Shown here: positions 1-4,902 of the stretch, piece after piece | How positions within the stretch are numbered: position 1 is the stretch's first letter | Layout of the letters: each line of letters opens with the position of its first letter | Assembly: GCA_002401215.1 (NCBI GenBank) | Contig: NVSL01000009.1 | Coordinates: 12,376 to 19,652 of the forward strand | Source of the DNA: Flavobacteriaceae bacterium | GTDB taxonomy: Bacteria > Bacteroidota > Bacteroidia > Flavobacteriales > Flavobacteriaceae | Length of the DNA: 7,277 bases | Direction: 5' to 3' | The notes under the pieces: generated by a model | Seen by the model: the letters and a program-made list of their open reading frames with translations, nothing else | Told to the model about the DNA's origin: nothing | Databases searched by the model: none | Made by a program: the position numbers and the translations under genes

Positions 1-384
<384 letters not shown>

Positions 385-427
385 AAAAGAAGCCTTTAAA
401 ACTGATATTTTTTTTGGAGTAAAAATA

Positions 428-1075
428 TTATTTAGTATCTAGAAGATAGTTTTGAAAAAGCTCATCAGGAATTGTTAAATAAGTAATATTCCTTTTAAAG
501 AAAAACCATTTTTCTTTTCTTAAAATATAGGGGCTAAATCCAGATCTTTTACAGCCTTTGAGTGATGGAATATTATTAATATTTACAAAAGTTATAATAT
601 ATCTAGCTCCAATACCATTCCCTTTTTCTGATATGATAGACATGGCTGCTGGCATAATTCTTTTACCTCTAAATTCGGGTAAAGTAAAAGCTCCTTCGAG
701 CAGTGCTTCATCTTCTTTAAGAACTGGAAAAAGGTTATTAAAAAAAGATTGGATTTTAGAGTTTTGAGAAGATCCCATAAGCCATTGTCGATAGCAAGGG
801 GATTCCTTTTTATTGACCGCAACATAACAGTTTAGAATGTTTTCTTCGGTTAATCCACTATTAGAATACTCTTGCTCAAAATGGCTGTCGTCTGTTGTTT
901 TTGAGCATCTAATGGTAATATCAATCAATGCTTTTGGACTTTTAAAGTTGATATTTAAATCTCTCTTCAATCCAAAAGAATTTATTTCTGAATAGAGCCG
1001 CTTGCGAATCCCTTTAAAGATGAATTTAAATTCACCTTTTAATAGTAAATGTATTATTGTGCTGATTCTTTTCAT
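428..1075 (-). CDS. GNAT-fold acetyltransferase-like protein, substrate unknown
   Basis: A 215-residue soluble protein when started at the ATG at 1075-1073. A TTG two codons upstream (1081-1079) is a less likely alternative. The second half looks like a GNAT acetyltransferase core. EGAFTLPEFRGKRIMPAAM (127-145) resembles motif A with its R-G-K acetyl-CoA loop, and ITFVNINNIPSLKGCKRSGF (161-180) is the beta5/alpha4 segment that usually ends in a 'GF' turn. The first 60 residues are basic (KGEFKFIFKGIRKRLYSE, 13-30) and not recognisable as a separate domain. The loop reads RGKRI where typical GNATs have RGxGI/V, so cofactor binding may be altered. The family acetylates amino groups on small molecules, sugars or proteins, and nothing here identifies the acceptor. 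It lies upstream of and co-directional with pyrG, with a 90-bp gap holding pyrG's own promoter, so a functional link with CTP synthesis is not implied. I found no convincing promoter of its own. Confidence 0.7.
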   Translation of the reverse strand: MKRISTIIHLLLKGEFKFIFKGIRKRLYSEINSFGLKRDLNINFKSPKALIDITIRCSKTTDDSHFEQEYSNSGLTEENILNCYVAVNKKESPCYRQWLMGSSQNSKIQSFFNNLFPVLKEDEALLEGAFTLPEFRGKRIMPAAMSIISEKGNGIGARYIITFVNINNIPSLKGCKRSGFSPYILRKEKWFFFKRNITYLTIPDELFQNYLLDTK

Positions 1076-1145
1076 AGACAATCACATAATTGAGAATAAA
1101 GGTACTAATTTATTTTTCAAAAAAGATTTTCCATCAACTCTGTAT

Positions 1146-1232
1146 TTTTTTATTTGCGATTTGGAATTTGTTTTTTGGAATTTTAAGTTTTGTCATTCCT
1201 ATTTGGAATTTGTCATTTGTCATTTGGAATTT
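1146..1232. repeat. Degenerate 7-bp tandem array (TTTGGAA/TTTGTCA type)
   Basis: TTTGGAA occurs at 1160, 1174, 1202 and 1223. All these starts differ by multiples of seven. The heptamers between them stay in phase: TTTGCGA at 1153, TTTGTTT at 1167, and TTTGTCA at 1209 and 1216. Three diverged units lie between 1181 and 1201. The array fills most of the divergent gap between the acetyltransferase gene (minus strand) and the sigma-factor gene (plus strand). It is too degenerate to be a fresh slippage tract. It could be an old microsatellite or a spaced set of protein-binding sites. The rest of 1076-1291 shows no other feature I can support. Confidence 0.65.
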
Positions 1233-1291
1233 ATTATAACCAAACTGTAACAGATTAATTTATAACTTGTCTTTTTAACAGAAACGATTCA

Positions 1292-1840
1292 TTGCAGCAT
1301 ACGAACCAACATATTGATCAACTTTTACAGCAATGTTTAAGTGGAGAGCAAAGTGCTCAATTAGAAATTTATAAGCGCTATTATAAAGCAATGTATAATA
1401 CGGCACTTCGGATTTTAAACAACAGCTATGACGCTGAAGATATGATGCAGGAATCGTTTCTGATTGCATTTACAAAATTGAGCACTTTTAAAGGTGAAGT
1501 TACTTTTGGCTCTTGGTTAAAACGGATTGTGATTAACAAGTGCTTAACACAATTAAAAAAGAACAAGCGTTTTGCTGAAGTTAAATTGGAAGTTGCAAGA
1601 GAAGAAGAAATAGAATTTGAACCGGTGGATTATTCATCCGTAAAATCAGAAATGGTTTTGAATAAAATAAAAGAATTAAAAGAGAATTATAGAGTGGCAT
1701 TGACGCTGCATTTGATTGAAGGATTTGATTATGAAGAAGTATCAGAAGTGATGCAAATAACAAATCAAAATAGTAGAACAACCATTTCTAGGGCAAAAAA
1801 TAAATTGAGAGCATTGCTTGTAGAGGAAATGCAAGTTTAA
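1292..1840 (+). CDS. ECF-type RNA polymerase sigma-70 factor
   Basis: A 182-residue sigma factor of the extracytoplasmic-function class, directing RNA polymerase to a dedicated set of promoters. Region 2 spans about residues 24-92. It includes YDAEDMMQESFLIAFTKL (46-63), the core-binding and -10 recognition helices, followed by SWLKRIVINKCLTQLKK (74-90). A short acidic linker (EEEIEFEP, 104-111) leads to region 4 at about 122-177. There LKENYRVALTLHLIEGFDYE (129-148) and the helix-turn-helix ending TISRAKNKLRALL (164-176) would read the -35-like element. Length is normal for the class. The start is a TTG at 1292. The frame has no ATG before codon 34, which lies inside region 2, and an in-frame stop sits at 1256-1258, so TTG is the best choice. 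The next two genes on this strand encode a membrane protein and a secreted beta-solenoid, the usual partners of Bacteroidota ECF factors that sense envelope state. Target promoters cannot be read from here. Confidence 0.93.
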   Translation: MQHTNQHIDQLLQQCLSGEQSAQLEIYKRYYKAMYNTALRILNNSYDAEDMMQESFLIAFTKLSTFKGEVTFGSWLKRIVINKCLTQLKKNKRFAEVKLEVAREEEIEFEPVDYSSVKSEMVLNKIKELKENYRVALTLHLIEGFDYEEVSEVMQITNQNSRTTISRAKNKLRALLVEEMQV

Positions 1841-1879
1841 TGTCGTCAGGTCGAATGATTTTTGACACTAGGAAAAAAT

Positions 1880-1920
1880 CGTATCGAGACTGTATAAAAG
1901 AGGTAAAGCTTCTCGATACG
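1880..1920. repeat. Hairpin after the sigma gene (10-bp perfect stem)
   Basis: CGTATCGAGA (1880-1889) pairs perfectly with TCTCGATACG (1911-1920) around a 21-nt loop, with an A-run before it and TTTT after it. It lies 40 bp past the sigma-factor stop and could act as a partial terminator or mRNA-stabilising structure. It shares base 1920 with the next hairpin, so the two form a tandem pair. The wording (CTTCTCGATACG ... CTCGAAGTGAC) resembles dispersed extragenic repeats I remember from Flavobacterium genomes; that comparison is from memory only. Confidence 0.6.
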
Positions 1921-1949
1921 TTTTGATTTCATTCGCATTCAATCAAAAC
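1920..1949. repeat. Second hairpin of the tandem pair (9-bp perfect stem)
   Basis: GTTTTGATT (1920-1928) pairs perfectly with AATCAAAAC (1941-1949) around a 12-nt loop. It directly follows the 1880-1920 hairpin and precedes CTCGAAGTGAC (1951-1961). Together these look like one extragenic repeat unit whose right edge was split by the MITE-like element that starts at 1962. Confidence 0.55.
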
Positions 1950-1951
1950 AC

Positions 1952-1961
1952 TCGAAGTGAC
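1952..1961 (+). repeat. Left 10-bp target-site duplication of the MITE-like element
   Basis: TCGAAGTGAC directly abuts the left inverted repeat and is identical to 2105-2114 on the right. Joining the flanks through a single copy gives ACTCGAAGTGACGAG, which reads like the continuous end of the upstream extragenic repeat. This supports insertion into an existing repeat. Confidence 0.65.
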
Positions 1962-2104
1962 CAGGGCAAACGCACATTTTTATTTTAAATATTATAACTC
2001 CTTGAAATAGTGTAAATTAATATTTTCAGAAATTGAATATTTATAAATCATGAAAAATATTTGTACTGATTATCAACAGAATAAAAAAGTATGAGTTTGC
2101 CCTG
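1962..2104. mobile_element. MITE-like non-coding element, 143 bp
   Basis: The left end CAGGGCAAAC (1962-1971) and right end GTTTGCCCTG (2095-2104) are perfect 10-bp inverted repeats. Similarity continues inward to about 20 bp, with roughly 17 of 20 positions matching (1962-1981 against 2104-2085). The element is flanked exactly at both ends by the direct repeat TCGAAGTGAC (1952-1961 and 2105-2114), as expected for a 10-bp target-site duplication. The interior is very AT-rich and codes for nothing larger than a 14-codon open frame. This is the layout of a miniature inverted-repeat element moved in trans by a full-length insertion sequence. A duplication of about 10 bp would fit IS4-superfamily relatives, but I cannot name the parent. 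It sits between the sigma-factor gene and its presumed partner genes. Confidence 0.7.
2033..2063 (+). promoter_or_regulatory. Possible promoter inside the MITE-like element
   Basis: TTG (2033-2035), a 20-bp spacer, then AATATTTG (2056-2063). This differs from TTG-N19-TAnnTTTG in one defined base and one base of spacing. It would start transcription around 2067-2070 and lead into the gene at 2137. In DNA this AT-rich such near-matches arise by chance, so this is a weak call. Confidence 0.3.
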
Positions 2105-2114
2105 TCGAAGTGAC
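2105..2114 (+). repeat. Right 10-bp target-site duplication of the MITE-like element
   Basis: TCGAAGTGAC directly follows the right inverted repeat (ends 2104) and is an exact copy of 1952-1961. It lies 22 bp before the ATG of the downstream membrane-protein gene. Confidence 0.65.
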
Positions 2115-2136
2115 GAGAATATAAAACAACAACAAA

Positions 2137-2661
2137 ATGAAAGATAATTTTAACCAACTTTTCGATAAAGATTTAGACATCGCCGAACCAACTATTGGTC
2201 ATTTTGATCGCTTTGAAAAAAGACTTTCAAATGTAAGTTCTACTAAGAAAAATAGTTCTTGGAAATGGATTTCTGTAGCAGCATCCATCGTATTGTTATT
2301 TGGAGTTTGGTTAGGACAAAACCTACAATCAGATCGTTTAGAGCTGGCGGATGTCTCTCCAAAAATGGAAGAAACCCAAACGTATTTTGCATCTGTAATT
2401 AAAACGGAGGTTCAAAAAATAAACAAACAAAAAACACCAGAAAATCAAAAAATAATTGCCGATGCTTTTTTAAGAATGGACAATCTAGAAACACAATATG
2501 TCAAACTCACTAAAGAATTAAAAGAGAGTGATGCAGACAAACGAGTAATTTTTGCTATGATTTCAAACTTTCAACAGCGCATTGAAATTTTGAAAAATGT
2601 ATTAGAACAAATGGATAATTTAAAACAATTAAAAACAATTAAAAATGAAACATATTTATAA
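2137..2661 (+). CDS. Single-pass membrane protein, probable anti-sigma or partner of the ECF factor
   Basis: A 174-residue protein I cannot assign to a named family by motif. Residues 1-41 are polar and probably cytoplasmic (FDKDLDIAEPTIGHFDRFEKRL, roughly 9-30, given with the rest as a charged segment). One membrane helix runs from about Trp42 to Leu59 (WKWISVAASIVLLFGVWLG). The remaining ~110 residues are charged, Lys/Glu/Gln-rich and helical, probably a periplasmic coiled coil. There are no cysteines, so it is not a zinc-binding anti-sigma of the HxxxCxxC type. Topology and position after an ECF sigma gene fit the small membrane proteins that follow ECF genes in Flavobacteriaceae, and I infer an anti-sigma or signal-relay role. 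The ATG at 2137 follows an A-rich leader (AAAACAACAACAAA) typical of strong starts in this phylum. Its 3' end overlaps the next gene by 17 bp, suggesting translational coupling. Confidence 0.8.
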   Translation: MKDNFNQLFDKDLDIAEPTIGHFDRFEKRLSNVSSTKKNSSWKWISVAASIVLLFGVWLGQNLQSDRLELADVSPKMEETQTYFASVIKTEVQKINKQKTPENQKIIADAFLRMDNLETQYVKLTKELKESDADKRVIFAMISNFQQRIEILKNVLEQMDNLKQLKTIKNETYL

Positions 2662-3712
2662 AATCGCATTCTTATTTTTACTAGTCCCAACATTAATTTT
2701 TGCAACTAATGGGCTGAAAGGAAAACATACCAAAACAAAAACAATCAAAAGAGAATTTAATGTTAGTGCTGATGCCACGGTAGATTTAGATAACAAATAT
2801 GGAAGTATAGATATTCAAACTTGGCATCAAAATAAAGTGACATTAGAAATAATTATTACTACAAAAAGCAGTAATGAAAGTAAGGCTCAAAACAAGTTAG
2901 ATGATATTTATATTGATTTTGAAAACTCAAATAACCGAGTTTATGCTAAAACAAAATTCGAAAAATCTAGTAGTTGGAATTGGGGTAATAATAACAATGT
3001 AAGTATGGATATTCAATATATCGTACGCATGCCAAAAAGTAATAAATTGATTGTTGATATGGATTATGGCGATGTGATGCTAGACAAAATAGCTGGAAAA
3101 ACAGACATCAATATAGACTACGGAAGGTTGATTGCTGGCGAGTTGTCAAATGATTCAAACAGTATCAATTTAGATTATTCGACCGGTACAACGATTGATT
3201 TTTTAAAGAACGGGAATATTGATGCAGACTATTCTACCATTACTATTGATAAAGTTGGAGACTTAAATTTGAATGCAGATTATAGTACAATAACAATTGG
3301 TGATTCGATGGCAGTTGAATACGATTTAGACTACGGAAACTTAACTATTGGCAATGCGGTTTCAATTGTTGGGACGAGTGATTACACAAGTTTAAGTTTC
3401 GGAACTATTTCTGGTTATGCTTCTATAAATGCAGATTATGGAAATCTTAAGATTGACGAGATGGGTCCTGATTTTACTTCTGTTGATATTGATACAGAAT
3501 ATATAGGTGTAAAAATTGGGGTAAATAGAAATAGCTCATTTGCATTAGATATTCGTACTCAATATGGAAGTGTTAAAGTTCCGAGTAAAATGGACATAAT
3601 AAATCGTTTGGAGAAGAATACAAAAACAGAATTGAAAGGAACTTATAATGGAGGTAAAGGTAAAATGATTATCAATACTCAATATGGATCAGTAAAAATT
3701 ATAGAAAACTAA
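2645..3712 (+). CDS. Secreted beta-solenoid protein, DUF4097/adhesin-like
   Basis: A 355-residue exported protein. Residues 1-20 form a signal peptide (MKHIYKIAFLFLLVPTLIFA, cleavage near Ala20-Thr21). There is no lipobox Cys and no T9SS C-terminal domain. From residue 50 a repeated (D/N/Q/E)-Y-(G/S/T) turn marks successive rungs of a right-handed beta-solenoid. I see it near residues 51, 140, 158, 177, 195, 212, 229, 246, 264, 286, 307 and 347, mostly 17-18 residues apart, with a short beta strand after each. This is the pattern of DUF4097 / auto-transporter-adhesin-head-like proteins, which are often encoded beside ECF sigma factors or regulators in Bacteroidota. A Trp/Asn-rich insert (WNWGNNNN, 111-118) interrupts the early part. 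The function is unknown; it probably acts in the periplasm or at the outer membrane as a sensor or target of the sigma module. Its start at 2645 lies within the end of the upstream gene (17-bp overlap), so the two are co-translated. Confidence 0.85.
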   Translation: MKHIYKIAFLFLLVPTLIFATNGLKGKHTKTKTIKREFNVSADATVDLDNKYGSIDIQTWHQNKVTLEIIITTKSSNESKAQNKLDDIYIDFENSNNRVYAKTKFEKSSSWNWGNNNNVSMDIQYIVRMPKSNKLIVDMDYGDVMLDKIAGKTDINIDYGRLIAGELSNDSNSINLDYSTGTTIDFLKNGNIDADYSTITIDKVGDLNLNADYSTITIGDSMAVEYDLDYGNLTIGNAVSIVGTSDYTSLSFGTISGYASINADYGNLKIDEMGPDFTSVDIDTEYIGVKIGVNRNSSFALDIRTQYGSVKVPSKMDIINRLEKNTKTELKGTYNGGKGKMIINTQYGSVKIIEN

Positions 3713-3780
3713 AAAACAACAACAGATTCTAGTAGGGGTGTACGAAAAATGTAATTTCACTCTCAATCTATTAGATACAA

Positions 3781-3813
3781 ATTCACTCCGTGACTTCGAG
3801 CCACGGGGTGAAT
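3781..3813 (+). terminator. Hairpin after the sigma/solenoid operon, probable terminator
   Basis: ATTCACTCCGTG (3781-3792) pairs with CACGGGGTGAAT (3802-3813) over 12 positions with a single G-U wobble, around a 9-nt loop containing TTCG. ATTTTAA follows. It starts 68 bp past the solenoid gene's stop and is the first strong structure a plus-strand transcript would meet. Confidence 0.55.
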
Positions 3814-3829
3814 ATTTTAACACTGATAT

Positions 3830-3866
3830 TTACTGATACGATGACTCGCAGTCATCGTATCAGTAA
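3830..3866. repeat. Perfect 17-bp inverted repeat with 3-nt loop
   Basis: TTACTGATACGATGACT (3830-3846) and its exact complement (3850-3866) flank a CGC loop, giving a 37-nt near-palindrome. There is no clear T-run on either side, so it is not a textbook intrinsic terminator, though so strong a stem could still block transcription from both directions or protect mRNA 3' ends. ACTGATA also occurs just before it (3822-3828). Confidence 0.75.
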
Positions 3867-3918
3867 CAGAAAATTTTGTAGTATTTTATTGAAATCAATT
3901 TTATTAAATCCTTCCGAT

Positions 3919-3938
3919 ATGTCCAACTCAATGGACAT
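3919..3938. repeat. Small hairpin in the convergent gap (7-bp stem)
   Basis: ATGTCCA (3919-3925) pairs with TGGACAT (3932-3938) around a 6-nt loop. It lies just before the 3942-3968 terminator-like stem. It is short, and its role is unknown. Confidence 0.4.
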
Positions 3939-3941
3939 TAT

Positions 3942-3980
3942 CACCTTCCCTTAAAAAAAAGGAAGGTGTTGTTTTAGTTT
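3942..3980 (+). terminator. Terminator-like stem with T-rich tail
   Basis: CACCTTCC (3942-3949) pairs perfectly with GGAAGGTG (3961-3968) around an A-rich 11-nt loop. The T-rich stretch TTGTTTTAGTTT follows on the plus strand. This fits a second intrinsic terminator for plus-strand transcription, placed 20 bp from the stop codon of the convergent PorP/SprF gene. It also lies where a minus-strand terminator would be expected, but on that strand the stem is not followed by a T-run. Confidence 0.5.
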
Positions 3981-3987
3981 TTATGAT

Positions 3988-4902
3988 TTAAAAATAACAA
4001 GAACTGTGTTGTAGCCAACGTCCTTTTTTATCAAAGTCAAGGTCTAAAAGAAGCATAATTTCGTGCGAGCTTAAAGTGGTTCCGCCCAAGTCTGTCAGCG
4101 TGTGGTCGTAGGTATATCCAATTCTGAATTTCTTATTTATAATCACGGCAAACATCCCACTCATCGAATCATTGTAGCGATAGGAGAGTCCCATTTCGAT
4201 AAATTCGTTGAACAAAAAGTTTGCATTCAAATCAATCGAAATTGGTAAATTTGGGCTGTATTTTATAAGTGTTGAAGGTTTAAATTTTAACTTTTCTGAA
4301 ATGTCAAAACGATATCCGGCAGTTGCAAAATAATTAATGTCATCAGCTATTTCAACTTGATTATCATCATAATCAATTCTAAATTTAGGCGTATTTAATA
4401 AGCGTGGAATCGAAATTCCTGCATAAAAACGTTGGTTGTAATAATAAGCACCCATCCCAATATTTGGGTAAACACCACTTATTGATGTATAAATTTCTTG
4501 GTCTGGAGTAATGCCTTCGGATAAATTATTGCTGTAAAAAGCCATTCCACCTTTTAATCCAAAAGCCAACCGATCATATTGAGATAAAACAATGGTATAA
4601 GAAACATCGATATTTACATTGGTGCTTGTTGCCAAACCAATCCTATCATTGATAACAGAAAAACCTAATCCTACTCCGTCAAAAGCACGTCCATTCAAAG
4701 AAAAAGTCATTGTTTTTGGCGCACCATCTACACCCACCCATTGCGATCGTCCTAACAAACCAATCGTTAAATCGGCACGCGCACCAACATACGCAGGATT
4801 GATTACCTGCATATTATACATGTATTGTGTGTAATGCGGAGCTTGTTGTGCATCCATTTTTAGGGCACAAAATAATAATAATATGACGAATAATTTCTTC
4901 AT
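3988..4902 (-). CDS. PorP/SprF-family type IX secretion outer-membrane protein
   Basis: A 304-residue protein of the PorP/SprF family, which forms outer-membrane beta-barrels tied to the type IX secretion system and to the secretion or surface attachment of particular cargo. The signal peptide covers about residues 1-18 (MKKLFVILLLFCALKMDA), leaving mature QQAPHYTQYMYNMQVINPAY. That opening, with its YTQYM...NPAYVG signature, is the hallmark of the family, followed by RSQWVGVDGAPKTMTFSLNG. Alternating amphipathic strands continue to the end (FRIGYTYDHTLTDLGG, then SHEIMLLLDL near the C-terminus), and the length is typical. The start ATG (4902-4900) directly follows the upstream gene's stop (TAA then ATG, zero gap), so the two are co-translated. 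That gene carries a type B sorting domain, and the pair mirrors sprB-sprF, where SprF is needed for SprB to reach the surface. I therefore infer a dedicated partner role. Several paralogs per genome are usual, so I give no gene symbol. Confidence 0.94.
   Translation of the reverse strand: MKKLFVILLLFCALKMDAQQAPHYTQYMYNMQVINPAYVGARADLTIGLLGRSQWVGVDGAPKTMTFSLNGRAFDGVGLGFSVINDRIGLATSTNVNIDVSYTIVLSQYDRLAFGLKGGMAFYSNNLSEGITPDQEIYTSISGVYPNIGMGAYYYNQRFYAGISIPRLLNTPKFRIDYDDNQVEIADDINYFATAGYRFDISEKLKFKPSTLIKYSPNLPISIDLNANFLFNEFIEMGLSYRYNDSMSGMFAVIINKKFRIGYTYDHTLTDLGGTTLSSHEIMLLLDLDFDKKGRWLQHSSCYF

Noticed and set aside
1083..1115. Possible minus-strand promoter (TACCTTTA) ahead of the acetyltransferase gene
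   Set aside because: The last base of the -7 box is wrong and no TTG lies at the right distance upstream.
1002..1250. 82-codon plus-strand open frame over the heptamer array and the acetyltransferase start
   Set aside because: Its C-terminal half is just the translated heptamer repeat (repeated LEF/CHLEF words), and its first part is antisense to a supported gene.
1227..1291. Possible plus-strand promoter for the sigma gene
   Set aside because: TTG cores from the heptamer array are present, but no TAnnTTTG lies 19-21 bp downstream; an ECF-specific promoter cannot be judged from one sequence.
2050..2094. 14-codon open frame starting ATG AAA AAT inside the MITE-like element
   Set aside because: Too short, lies within an AT-rich element, no leader or conserved feature; expected by chance.
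3713..3724. A-rich AAAACAACAACA stretch after the solenoid gene, resembling the leader before the gene at 2137
   Set aside because: No start codon or open frame follows, so I cannot call a lost gene; low-complexity A/C leaders are common here.
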